54,797 bases of DNA from positions 1 through 54,797 of the forward strand of contig JAEOTP010000061.1 of the NCBI GenBank assembly GCA_016839765.1, written 5' to 3'. Within the stretch, counting starts at the first letter, position 1; each line of letters starts with the position of its first letter. The translations under genes and the position numbers were made by a program. Of the stretch, positions 25,407-34,350 are shown in pieces. The stretch is from Promethearchaeota archaeon. Its GTDB lineage: Archaea > Asgardarchaeota > Lokiarchaeia > Sigyniarchaeales > SOKP01. Below the pieces are notes generated by a model, which saw nothing but the letters and a program-made list of their open reading frames with translations, was not told the origin of the DNA and searched no databases.

Positions 25407-26339
25407 ATGGAAGGAAATCATGCTTATTCAAAATTAGGAGAAGCCCTTGTAAAGGGTGATTTTATATTAACAGGGGAACTTGAACCAGAAAAGACATGTG
25501 ATCTCTCTCATACTATCCAAGAAGCGAAAGAAATGGCTCCTTACGTTGTTGCAGCTAACGTAACTGATAGTCCACTTGGTATTGTTACTATTAACAGTAT
25601 GGCGGCATCACACATTATTCAGAGGGAAGCAGATTTAGAAGTCATTTGGCAATTAACGGTAAGGGATGTTAATAAACTTGGAATTGCTGGGATGATAATG
25701 GGAGGTCATGCTTTAGGATTACGTAATGTCCTTTCACTCACTGGAGATCACACAGCATTGGGAGATATGCCTGAAAGCAAACCTGTTTTTGATTTGGACT
25801 CTGCAACATTAGTAAAACTTGTTAGAGAAATGGTAGATACTGGTAAGATCAATGGACATGAAATTGAACACCCTCCAAAATTTCACGTAGGTTGTGCTGG
25901 GAATCCAAATGCAGAGCCCATGGAAGCAGAAATCCTAAAAATTGGCCGTAAAGCTGAAGCTGGTGCCGAATTTTTACAAACCCAAGTAGTATATGATTTA
26001 GAGCGAACAATTGAATTCTTAACAGAAATTAAAAAATATAAAGTACCTGTTCTTTTAGGAATATTTCCTATGAAGAGCTACGGAATAGCTAAAGGTTTCG
26101 ATACCTTTGTACCCGGCGTGAGTGTTCCAAAAGATATTTTGGCTAAATGGAAAGGGATTAAGACCGAATATAAGACCGATAAAAAGATGCAAAAAGAAGC
26201 CTATGATCAAGCCAATTATGAATTCTTTAAACCCTTTATTAGAGAGCTAAGAAAAAAGAATTTACTTAGCGGGGTTCATTGCATGGCTGTTCACTACCCC
26301 AGAGTTTTTCCAAAACTCATGGAAATCATCCAAACCTAA
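25407..26339 (+). CDS. metF: 5,10-methylenetetrahydrofolate reductase, second copy
   Basis: 310 residues, same family as 13746: ILTGELEPEKT at the N-terminus, NVTDSPLG, LSLTGDHTALGD, CAGNPNAEP and GVHCMAVHY at the C-terminus. The active-site-like motifs are kept, so it should be catalytic. TAGGAGGTAG lies about eight bases before ATG 25407. It pairs with the metV directly upstream. A 570-base gap follows. The presence of two metVF pairs in 13 kb suggests different electron donors or directions of flux (methyl-THF oxidation versus CO2 fixation); this is inference. Confidence 0.92.
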   Translation: MEGNHAYSKLGEALVKGDFILTGELEPEKTCDLSHTIQEAKEMAPYVVAANVTDSPLGIVTINSMAASHIIQREADLEVIWQLTVRDVNKLGIAGMIMGGHALGLRNVLSLTGDHTALGDMPESKPVFDLDSATLVKLVREMVDTGKINGHEIEHPPKFHVGCAGNPNAEPMEAEILKIGRKAEAGAEFLQTQVVYDLERTIEFLTEIKKYKVPVLLGIFPMKSYGIAKGFDTFVPGVSVPKDILAKWKGIKTEYKTDKKMQKEAYDQANYEFFKPFIRELRKKNLLSGVHCMAVHYPRVFPKLMEIIQT

Positions 26340-26910
26340 ATCAAGCTCCCTTCTTTTTACTTTTTTTCAATAAAGATTCAATTTATCAAATCCTACCTAG
26401 TTTTGAAAGTGTAAATTTACGCCCTCTGAATTTATATAAATAAAATCTATTTGAAGTAATATCTAAACTATTTAAAGAAATAAAAAAAATTACTCTGCTA
26501 AGGATTCTAACAAAATAAATGATTCAAAAGTTATTTCACGTAAATTTCTTTATTTTAACTCATGTGCAACATTTTTCTTAAAAATCAAGATCTTTCAGCA
26601 GACCCAAAGTTACCAACTTACTGTTCAAAAAGTGAATTTTATATTTTCACAGATCCTTCTCTCCATTTATCGCCACTTTTCCTGTGAATGAAATTTGAAG
26701 GTTTTTTCACAAATGTTGTACAATAAATCATATCTGAATTAATATGATTTAATTGCTCAATGCAATTCTGTTTAAGAAAGTAACACTTGGAGAGAAATCA
26801 AATGAGATTGTATTATACCATTCATCTTCATAGCTTTTATATTTCAGTTTTATATTCTTCTAATATTCCTTTAAAATATTACTATAAACTTTAAAAGTCA
26901 TATAATTAAA
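26340..26910. other. Gene-free region with two adjacent stem-loops
   Basis: 571 bases without a supportable gene. Two perfect inverted repeats lie side by side: AAATCATAT/ATATGATTT (26725-26733 with 26742-26750, 8-base loop) and AATTGC/GCAATT (26751-26756 with 26762-26767, 5-base loop). They lie about 150 bases before the flavoprotein gene and could be operators or part of a small RNA. TATA-like sequence near 26836 (CTTTTATATTTC) may be its promoter. Confidence 0.35.
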
Positions 26911-28452
26911 ATGGAATGTATGGAGACATATGATTTAGTTGTAATTGGCAGTGGAGCTGGTCTTAATGTTATTAATACTGGACTTCAATTGGGCCTTAAA
27001 TGCGCCCTTGTTGAGGATACTAAGCTTGGTGCTACCTGTTTGACACGTGGGTGTATACCTTCAAAAGTATTAGTTTATCCAGCCGATGTAATTCGAGAAG
27101 CTCAAAATGCAAAAAAGGTGGGCATTGATGTCAACATAGGAAATATAAATTGGGAATTAATTTCAAAGCGCATGTGGTCTCAAATTGATGAGAGTAATGA
27201 AATGGAAAAAGGGCTATCTCAAGTTCCAAATCTGACGCTTTATCGAGGAGTGGGTGAATTTATTGGAGAGTATGAAATGGAAGTAAAAACTCACGTTGGT
27301 GAGCAAAGTCTTGGGAGATTTAAGGGAGATAAATTCGTTTTAGCTTCTGGGGCACGTTCATTCATTCCACCCATTAAAGGATTAAATGAAGTTGACTATA
27401 TCACAAACGAGTCTTTTTTTGAAGATAGATTTCCAGATAAACCTTGGAAAAGTCTAATTATTATAGGAGGTGGAGTGATTGCTGCTGAATTTGCTCATAT
27501 TTTTTCTGCCGTAGGAACAGAAGTAACAATCATTGAAATGCTTCCACATTTGGTTGCAACCGAGGAGCCTGAAATTAGTAAATTTTTAGAGCAAAATTTT
27601 AAGAAATATATGAATGTATTAGTAAATCATAAAGCTATTGAAATAAAATCTAAAAAGAATCTTAAAATTGTAATTGCAGAGAATTTGAAAACTGGCGAGA
27701 AGGTAGAAGTAAAAGCTGATGAGATTTTCATAGCTACTGGTCGAAAATCAAATGCAGATCGTCTAAAAGTTGAAAATACAGGAGTTGAAGTTGACAATAG
27801 TGAGTGGATAAAAACGAATCATTATTTAGAAACAACCAAGGAAAACATATGGTGTATTGGTGATGCAAATGGATTATATCAATTTAGACATAAAGCCAAT
27901 TATGAATCAGAAATTTGTACAAATAATATTTTTGGACCCCCAGAAAATAAGCAATCAGTTGATTATTCTGCCGTACCATGGGCTATTTTTACGTACCCCC
28001 AAATAGGACATGTAGGAATGACTGAAGCTGAAGCTATCGAAAAAGGTTATGAAATATTTGTAGCTTTAAAAAATTATTCAAGCGTGGCAAAAGGTTTTGC
28101 CATGGGTTTTAATCAAAAGGATGATGATGATGGTTTTGTTAAATTAATCGTGGACAAATCTTATAGAATTTTAGGAGCACATGTTGTTGGATCCCATGCG
28201 GCAGTCTTAGTTCAACCATTTGTGTATTTAATGAACTCAGGATTTACATGTATATTACCGGAATTTTCTGAAAAAACAGATGTACCAAAATTGGAACGCG
28301 CATGCCCAGAAGGTGGTTCATTCATGCCGATTTATAAATCTATGATAATTCATCCCTCATTAAATGAAGTTACAGGATGGGCAATTGGTTCTCTACGACC
28401 AGTTAATATAAAAATGGAGCACCAACACCATGATCATAATCATGAAGAATAA
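26911..28452 (+). CDS. FAD-dependent pyridine nucleotide-disulfide oxidoreductase
   Basis: 513 residues, dihydrolipoamide dehydrogenase/mycothione reductase family. FAD motif GSGAGLNV near residue 13; redox-active disulfide CLTRGCIPSK near 43; NAD(P) motif IIGGGVIAAEFAHIF; second FAD motif CIGDANG; C-terminal dimerisation domain with HPSLNE, where the family usually has HPxxxE as the catalytic His-Glu pair. A Cys-rich-free extension ends in a His-rich tail (HQHHDHNHEE) that may bind metal. ATG 26920 is an alternative start. No lipoamide enzyme genes are adjacent, so the disulfide substrate is unknown; a low-molecular thiol or a thioredoxin-like partner is plausible. Confidence 0.9.
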   Translation: MECMETYDLVVIGSGAGLNVINTGLQLGLKCALVEDTKLGATCLTRGCIPSKVLVYPADVIREAQNAKKVGIDVNIGNINWELISKRMWSQIDESNEMEKGLSQVPNLTLYRGVGEFIGEYEMEVKTHVGEQSLGRFKGDKFVLASGARSFIPPIKGLNEVDYITNESFFEDRFPDKPWKSLIIIGGGVIAAEFAHIFSAVGTEVTIIEMLPHLVATEEPEISKFLEQNFKKYMNVLVNHKAIEIKSKKNLKIVIAENLKTGEKVEVKADEIFIATGRKSNADRLKVENTGVEVDNSEWIKTNHYLETTKENIWCIGDANGLYQFRHKANYESEICTNNIFGPPENKQSVDYSAVPWAIFTYPQIGHVGMTEAEAIEKGYEIFVALKNYSSVAKGFAMGFNQKDDDDGFVKLIVDKSYRILGAHVVGSHAAVLVQPFVYLMNSGFTCILPEFSEKTDVPKLERACPEGGSFMPIYKSMIIHPSLNEVTGWAIGSLRPVNIKMEHQHHDHNHEE

Positions 28453-28529
28453 TTTTTTTTTAAATTCTATTTATTATTAATTGAAAAATCATTATATTTT
28501 TAGATATTTTAATCTAATATTAAGATTAG

Positions 28530-30386
28530 ATGGTTTTAAAAAGTAATATTAATTTAAAGAACAATTCAATAGGTCAAATTTTTACACCAGAATATATCGC
28601 TGAATTCATGGTAAAAAACTTTGTTAAACTAATAAAAGATAATAATTTTTTTAAAAATAAACAGCAGAGTTTATCTAATTTAAGAATTCTAGAACCCTCT
28701 GCTGGTAGAGGGGTATTTTTAAAGTTCCTAATTGAAAACAAATTCTCAGATATAACAGCCTATGAAATGGATATTAATTTGAAGCATAAATTAATGAAAT
28801 CTTATCCAACAGTAAAATTTGAATTTGATAATTTTCTTGGATCTGATTTAAATGATTCATATGATATAATAATAGGTAATCCACCATACTTAGGACAAAA
28901 TTATAATGCTGAAATTTTTCAAAATTATGTGAAAAAGTATCCTATATGTGCTAAATACTTTGTTGGTAATATGGATTTATTTTACTTTTTTATCCATTTA
29001 GGGATTTTAAAACTCAATCCAGGGGGACTCCTTTCATTTATTACAACAAACTATTGGGTTACAAAATCTGACAAAACTGGAATAAAGTTACTGAAACCAC
29101 ATATTCTAGATGATTGTTATTTTATTCAGTATATCGATTTAAGGAAATTAAAAATATTTAAAGATGCTACTGGTCAGCATAATTGTATTTTTATTCTAAG
29201 GAAGAAAACAGATCAGGAGAAGCTACGATCTGTAAATAAACCTATTCAAGTAATTCAGATTACTAAGAATAGAAATTCAAACCATATTGATGAAAAGTTC
29301 AATACTATGATCTTTAAACAGGTATTATTAAGAAATGATAATAGAAATATAAGAAAATATAGATCTGCTATAACAAATAATGATTTGAAACCAGATAGAA
29401 GTTGGAACTTATTATATCCGGTGGAAATAAAGGAGATTGTTGATAATATTGAAAAAAAATGTGTCGTTAACAGTAAAATCTCTTATCTCAAGGATAAATT
29501 TATTGTTCGTAACGGTTTAATTTTCATAAAAGATGACATTTTCATTCTAAATGAAGGAAAAAATCTTAAAATAAAAAAACAAGATGTATACATAAAAATT
29601 AATAAAATTTTTATGAAAATTACAGATGCTGAGAAGCAAAGACTTAAGAAAATTTATAAAAGTAAATCAATAAAGTCTTACGGTTATATTGAAGGAGAAC
29701 ATATCGGATTTGCTATATATTTTAATAAAAATGAATTTGATGGCGCGAATATAGAGGAAAGAAATCGATTTTTTGAAGAAAAATATCCAAATCTAATTCA
29801 ATATCTAAAACAATATAAAACAGAATTAAGAAATATTTTAGTTAATGCAAAAGAAAATCCAAATGATTATTTTTTTCCAAGAAGAGGGACGTTTATTCGA
29901 AGTAATGAAAAAAAATCCAATGAAAGCTTAATCGATCTTGAACCTTTTTATGAAAGTGATAAAAAGATCTTTTTTAAGTATATCTCTAATGATAATATTT
30001 TCGGATATTCAAATTCTTCATATTTTGCTACATCTGATACATATTTCTTATGGCCAAGATTAAGCCAAAAATCTATTGATTACACATTTATGTTAGCGTA
30101 TTTGAATTCTAAATTAGTCCGTTTTTTATTTAACGCAAAGAATATTCGGTTAAAGAGAAGTAAGACAAAATTGGAAGATGATTTGCCCATCCCTTTTATA
30201 GAAAACTTTATATCAGAAATAGATCGTGAAAAAATTTCTTTAATCAAAAAATTAACAAACCAATTAATTCAATCCAGCGGGAAAAGAAAAGGAATTCAGG
30301 GAAGAATTGATGAATTGATTTTCGATTTATTTAGGATAAAAGAAAAAGAGATTAATCTCTTATCTAACTTCTTTTATGATTTTTAA
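28530..30386 (+). CDS. N6-adenine DNA methyltransferase with TaqI-like specificity domain
   Basis: 618 residues. SAM-binding motif LEPSAGRGVFLKFL near 54, catalytic GNPPYLG near 116 (NPPY type, gamma class N6-adenine). The C-terminal half (from about 290) fits a TaqI-like target-recognition domain: VRNGLIFIKDDIFIL near 330, later FPRRGTFIRS, then DTYFLWPRL and a helical end. No nuclease motif (PD-ExK or HNH) is visible in the protein, and no restriction gene is beside it, so it looks like an orphan methyltransferase or a relict of a type II/IIG system. Lys/Asn/Ile-rich composition is somewhat more AT-biased than neighbouring metabolic genes, consistent with transfer. Converges on the corrinoid-protein gene. 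Confidence 0.88.
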   Translation: MVLKSNINLKNNSIGQIFTPEYIAEFMVKNFVKLIKDNNFFKNKQQSLSNLRILEPSAGRGVFLKFLIENKFSDITAYEMDINLKHKLMKSYPTVKFEFDNFLGSDLNDSYDIIIGNPPYLGQNYNAEIFQNYVKKYPICAKYFVGNMDLFYFFIHLGILKLNPGGLLSFITTNYWVTKSDKTGIKLLKPHILDDCYFIQYIDLRKLKIFKDATGQHNCIFILRKKTDQEKLRSVNKPIQVIQITKNRNSNHIDEKFNTMIFKQVLLRNDNRNIRKYRSAITNNDLKPDRSWNLLYPVEIKEIVDNIEKKCVVNSKISYLKDKFIVRNGLIFIKDDIFILNEGKNLKIKKQDVYIKINKIFMKITDAEKQRLKKIYKSKSIKSYGYIEGEHIGFAIYFNKNEFDGANIEERNRFFEEKYPNLIQYLKQYKTELRNILVNAKENPNDYFFPRRGTFIRSNEKKSNESLIDLEPFYESDKKIFFKYISNDNIFGYSNSSYFATSDTYFLWPRLSQKSIDYTFMLAYLNSKLVRFLFNAKNIRLKRSKTKLEDDLPIPFIENFISEIDREKISLIKKLTNQLIQSSGKRKGIQGRIDELIFDLFRIKEKEINLLSNFFYDF

Positions 30387-30400
30387 TTGATTTGATAAAG

Positions 30401-31048
30401 TTATTTGAGCAAATCCAAAGCTTTTTTAACAGCTAAAGGAGCTGTAAGGGCCCATCCATCAGCACCCTGTTGATAGGCTATATTTTCTGAAACAGGCCCC
30501 CCACCGGCCATAATTTTCACGCCTTTTGCTTGCAACTTTTTTTCTTTAGCTAAATTAACGATTTTTCCGATTTCAGGAAACATTGAGCTTAACATTGCTG
30601 AAATTAAGATAAGATTCGCATTATTTTTCTCTGCCTCTTCAATAAATTTCTCAGCGGGAACATCAAAGCCCAGATCAATAACTTCGAAACCTTCAGCTTC
30701 AAATAGGTATTTCACCATGTTCTTGCCAAGATCATGAACATCTCCTCTCACTACGCCAAGAACAACTGTGCCTTTACTATTTGCCTTGGCTTTTTCTGGA
30801 TCTATTTTTGATTTTAAAATATTAGCACCCGCATAAAAAACATCTGAGGCTATGATCATGTCTGTTATAAAAACAGTGTCTTCATATTGATCCGCGATTT
30901 CTTTTAAGCCCAGATATAAACCTTCCTTTATTGCTTTTAATGGATCAATTCCTGCCCCTATTGCTGTCTTAGCAGCTTCTATAGCGCCCTCTTCATCAAA
31001 ATTTAGAACACTTTCCTTAAGCATATTTAAAATTTCTTCATCTGACAT
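30401..31048 (-). CDS. Methyltransferase corrinoid protein (MtbC/MttC/MtaC-like)
   Basis: 215 residues. N-terminal helical cap domain (MSDEEILNML onward), then a B12-binding Rossmann domain with the cobalt-ligand motif DVHDLGKN near 101, ISAMLSS and AGGGPVSEN. It carries the methyl group on cobalt between methyltransferases. An ATG at 31111 is also in frame, but it lies inside the upstream gene; ATG 31048 has GGAGG (31057-31061, minus strand) at ideal spacing, comes five bases after that gene's stop and gives the typical family N-terminus. Translated together with the MtaA-like enzyme. No substrate-specific MtaB/MttB/MtbB partner lies nearby. Confidence 0.93.
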   Translation of the reverse strand: MSDEEILNMLKESVLNFDEEGAIEAAKTAIGAGIDPLKAIKEGLYLGLKEIADQYEDTVFITDMIIASDVFYAGANILKSKIDPEKAKANSKGTVVLGVVRGDVHDLGKNMVKYLFEAEGFEVIDLGFDVPAEKFIEEAEKNNANLILISAMLSSMFPEIGKIVNLAKEKKLQAKGVKIMAGGGPVSENIAYQQGADGWALTAPLAVKKALDLLK

Positions 31049-31052
31049 GCTT

Positions 31053-32180
31053 TTAGCCTCCTTCTTCTCCTTCATAATTTGCTCCCTTGCCAGCTTGAAA
31101 ATCTTTACCATATGTCCTAGCTGCTTTCACAACAGCCATCGCATTATATAAAGTTGCATAGGGAGGATATTCACATGATGCTCCAAGAATATAACCAGCA
31201 GGCGACTTTCCGAAAACTTCAAGTTGTCTTTTACATTCTGCTATAACTTCATGAGGAAATGCCCATGCAAGTAATGAAACGCTTAAAAATCCTAAGAAAA
31301 TTAACTTCTTTCCATATTTTTCAACCATTTCCTGTTCAGTTTTTACACCATCGGGTAAGAATGCATTTTGTATGAGAACTGGTCGAAGATGTTCAATTAA
31401 GAGATCAAAATAGGGACCTCGACCACAAGTATGAACCATATAAAAAGCTCTTTTTTTTCTAACAAAATTGGCAATCTTCTTTTGATAGGGCATATCCAAT
31501 TCTAACCACATTTCCTTGCTCATGAGTTCTCTCTCAGCTAAAACGACAGGAACCATTATTGTTCGAGCTCCTGCCTCAATCTGTTTTTCAATATATTCTA
31601 TTTGAATATCAGTAACAATATCTTGTGCTTCATGAAGCTTGTCTTTATGGTACGTGAAATCTCGCACAAGCTCATTAACATTACGAAGCCGGCTTATTAA
31701 TCCTAATGGTCCTATTGTCATTCCCCCTATCATTAAATCAGGTAATTCCTCTTTTATAGTTTTAACAACTTTTATTTGATTTTTCATCCTATCAGCATGG
31801 GACCAATCGAATAATTTATCTATGTTTTTATAATCATCTGGAGATTTAAGAACTGGATTATAAGGATCTGGATAAGCGGCGTTGTCTGGTGGATATATGA
31901 TTTTTGCCCCAAAACCTTGAGCCTCAACACAAAGATCTGGCATTGCTGTAATACCATCATAACCAAAAAGCTGTTGAGCTTCTATTTGGCATCTTAAGAA
32001 TAAATCCGGTTTTGTAGCATATTCTCCATAGTTTAACCTTCTAAGTTGAGCTGCTGCTGCTGAAACAAATGGAAAGCACGGAACTCTATCAAGTTTCTTT
32101 CGTAATAAAAGACCCGTTATCCTTTCCATTGGTGTCATATATTCTTCGCATTCTTTTGGCATTTTTTCTGCTTTTGACAT
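31053..32180 (-). CDS. MtaA/MtbA-like methylcobamide methyltransferase (UroD fold)
   Basis: 376 residues, uroporphyrinogen decarboxylase superfamily. The zinc site of the methyltransferase branch is present: VHTCGRG near 248 (His-x-Cys) and GASCEYPP near 336 (third ligand Cys), which true decarboxylases lack. It should move methyl between a corrinoid protein and a thiol or pterin acceptor. ATG 32180 is chosen over GTG 32189 because AAGTGA lies five bases upstream. Followed directly by its corrinoid protein. In methanogens such enzymes methylate coenzyme M; no CoM genes are seen here, so THF or another acceptor is more likely. Acceptor unknown. Confidence 0.88.
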   Translation of the reverse strand: MSKAEKMPKECEEYMTPMERITGLLLRKKLDRVPCFPFVSAAAAQLRRLNYGEYATKPDLFLRCQIEAQQLFGYDGITAMPDLCVEAQGFGAKIIYPPDNAAYPDPYNPVLKSPDDYKNIDKLFDWSHADRMKNQIKVVKTIKEELPDLMIGGMTIGPLGLISRLRNVNELVRDFTYHKDKLHEAQDIVTDIQIEYIEKQIEAGARTIMVPVVLAERELMSKEMWLELDMPYQKKIANFVRKKRAFYMVHTCGRGPYFDLLIEHLRPVLIQNAFLPDGVKTEQEMVEKYGKKLIFLGFLSVSLLAWAFPHEVIAECKRQLEVFGKSPAGYILGASCEYPPYATLYNAMAVVKAARTYGKDFQAGKGANYEGEEGG

Positions 32181-32409
32181 AATATTCACTTCTTTCTAAA
32201 ATCAGTTTAAATAAAATAATGGAATGCCGTATTTTTAAAACTTTCACCTATTTATAGTGCTAAAAAATATGTGATGTAAAAGAACAATTTTATGATTCAA
32301 ATTGAAAGATCTTAAAGTTTTACAAAAAGAAATCAAAAGAATAATATACAATTGAGAAATTTTCTTTTTTAATTTATTCACTTCTTAACTAAAAAGGTGG
32401 TTAATTCAA

Positions 32410-33474
32410 TTGAGTGCCTTTCCTAAGTTTGATGATGTAGGTAGTTTTCCGTTACCTGAAAATATTACTAATGAAAGTTTCAATAGATTTTATTGGATAG
32501 CCTATAAAGCCTTTGCGAATAAAGAGAATATTTTTACCAACAAAGGAATTCAAATACATTTAATTGAACCAATGCTTAATTCTTTCAAATTAAAATTAAA
32601 GGCTGGAGTTGAAGTTATAAACTACCCTCAACATATAGATATGTACACACAATTCTTACAACCTATAGCAGACTTTGAAATTGAGCCCAATTTGATCGAT
32701 CCAAATAAAGCCTATATCCCTGAAGTCTTTATAATAGAAAACTTCGCCAAGCAATATTATGAAGAAACGGGTGGATGCTTACAAATTAAGGTATGTGTTA
32801 CTGGACCTATTGATTTATACATTAAGCGCTTCAAATTTTCTCTCTATCCAGATATGGTAATGAATTTTGCAAAATCTATAAATTCAATTTTAAAAAACTC
32901 TGTAATGTATACCAAATATATAAATACATCAATTATTTCTATTGATGAACCTTCATTTGGTTATGTTGATATTGTGAACATAACTGAAGAAGATTTAATT
33001 AAAATATATAATAAATCTTTGGAGGGTATTAAGAATAATAATAACACTACTCAAATGCATATCCACACTCTTAATAGGGCTGACATTCCCCTTAAAACTA
33101 AATACTTCGATGTCATAACTTGTGAATATGCTGCTAATAAATCTAACAAAATCTCAGAAAAACTCTTAGAGCAATACGATAAATTTATTAGAGTTGGTAT
33201 AACCAGAACAAATATTGACCATATTATCGCAGAAGCGATAGATAATGGCGCTAAATGGGATGAGTTAAACACAATCAATGGTATGATAAGTTTAATTGAT
33301 TCAAAAGAGAAAATTAAAAAAAACCTTTTAGATGCGATACAGCTCTATGGGGATCGATTAAAATTTATTGGACCAGATTGCGGATTGGGAGGTTGGCGTA
33401 TTCCTGAAGTAGCGTTTGAATTATTACTCCGAACTAAAGAAGTCATTGAAGAAGTTAAAAAAGATAAAAATTGA
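32410..33474 (+). CDS. MetE-like methyltransferase (core, cobalamin-independent methionine synthase C-terminal type)
   Basis: 354 residues, corresponding to the catalytic C-terminal half of MetE; archaeal short MetE proteins use methylcobalamin or a methylated corrinoid protein to make methionine. Fold signatures: FDDVGSFPLP at the start, ISIDEPSFGY, and IGPDCGLGGWRIPE near the end. Zinc ligands in MetE are His, Cys, Glu, Cys. Here the first pair reads MHIHTLN near 217 (His-x-His instead of His-x-Cys), the Glu is in TCEYAANKS and the last Cys in PDCGLGG. The start is TTG 32410, with AAAAAGGTGG nearby. Divergent from the MtaA-like/corrinoid pair, which could be its methyl source. Confidence 0.85.
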   Translation: MSAFPKFDDVGSFPLPENITNESFNRFYWIAYKAFANKENIFTNKGIQIHLIEPMLNSFKLKLKAGVEVINYPQHIDMYTQFLQPIADFEIEPNLIDPNKAYIPEVFIIENFAKQYYEETGGCLQIKVCVTGPIDLYIKRFKFSLYPDMVMNFAKSINSILKNSVMYTKYINTSIISIDEPSFGYVDIVNITEEDLIKIYNKSLEGIKNNNNTTQMHIHTLNRADIPLKTKYFDVITCEYAANKSNKISEKLLEQYDKFIRVGITRTNIDHIIAEAIDNGAKWDELNTINGMISLIDSKEKIKKNLLDAIQLYGDRLKFIGPDCGLGGWRIPEVAFELLLRTKEVIEEVKKDKN

Positions 33475-33664
33475 GATTTAAATTTTTTGCCATAAAATCT
33501 AAATTTTGAATGGTTTATTATTAACTAAATTTTTACATTGGATTCATAAAATTGATTTTTAAAGCGGGAACTCTTATTTTTTAAAATCGATAGATATTTA
33601 TATTTTAAGTGACATCTATTAATTGTCAAGCAAGAATTTACACAAATTTTTATATGGTGATTTT

Positions 33665-34282
33665 ATGTCTGATGATTATGATGATATTGATGATTTTTTT
33701 GAGAAGATTAAGGAAAATTTTGGTTTAAATTGGGATAACTTCGATGTGGATTTCTTTTTTCTACCTGGACCAAGTTTAAATCAAACAAAAAATCCTATGG
33801 ACAAGAAAGGTAAAGCCTTTAAGGTTACTTACCATTTTGAACCAGGTATGGACAAACCTGAAATAAGGATTGAAGGAGATTTTGATCAAAACAAACTTCA
33901 AGATTATTTAAAAAGACTAAATTTATCTAAATATTCTAATTTTCATCAATTACCAAAAACAGCTAAAGTTAAAGAGATTAATGCCAAAGAACTCCAAATA
34001 GAACCCACGAAAAACTATAATAAAATTAAAATCTTAGAACCTTATTCAGAATTAATTGAATATAAAGATTTTATAGAAATCGTTATAGAAGTACCGGGGG
34101 TTGAGAAAGGTCACTTTTTACTGAGTCTTAGCGAAGATGGAAGAAATTTAAAAATTAATGCCGAAAGCCAAATACGCAGATTCTCAAAAGAGATTAATTT
34201 ACCATTTAAATGTACCATGGATAATTATAGTTTAGATATTAATAATGGTATTGCAATTTTAAAAATAAATAAAAAAAATTAG
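33665..34282 (+). CDS. Hsp20/alpha-crystallin-like protein
   Basis: 205 residues. The C-terminal 85 residues look like an alpha-crystallin/CS-type beta-sandwich: YSELIEYKDFIEIVIEVPGV, then INLPFKCTMDNYSLDINNGIAILKI. The N-terminal part is acidic (DDYDDIDDFFEKI) with a second short beta-rich segment, unlike standard small heat-shock proteins, and the C-terminal IxI tail is replaced by LKINKKN. ATG 33665, with GGTGA four bases upstream, is preferred over TTG 33623. Directly upstream of cdc48 on the same strand, so it may recognise clients or regulate the unfoldase; this is inference from position. Confidence 0.75.
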   Translation: MSDDYDDIDDFFEKIKENFGLNWDNFDVDFFFLPGPSLNQTKNPMDKKGKAFKVTYHFEPGMDKPEIRIEGDFDQNKLQDYLKRLNLSKYSNFHQLPKTAKVKEINAKELQIEPTKNYNKIKILEPYSELIEYKDFIEIVIEVPGVEKGHFLLSLSEDGRNLKINAESQIRRFSKEINLPFKCTMDNYSLDINNGIAILKINKKN

Positions 34283-34350
34283 TAAAATCTAAATAATCAA
34301 TTTAATATATATGAAAAAAGAATTAAATATGTTAATAGAGGTTTTTAATA

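Noticed and set aside
31048-31111. Longer corrinoid protein starting at 31111, overlapping the MtaA-like gene
   Set aside because: ATG 31048 has GGAGG at ideal spacing, follows the upstream stop and gives the usual family N-terminus.
31053-32180. Uroporphyrinogen decarboxylase of haem synthesis
   Set aside because: His-x-Cys and a later Cys form the methyltransferase zinc site, and a corrinoid protein is cotranscribed.
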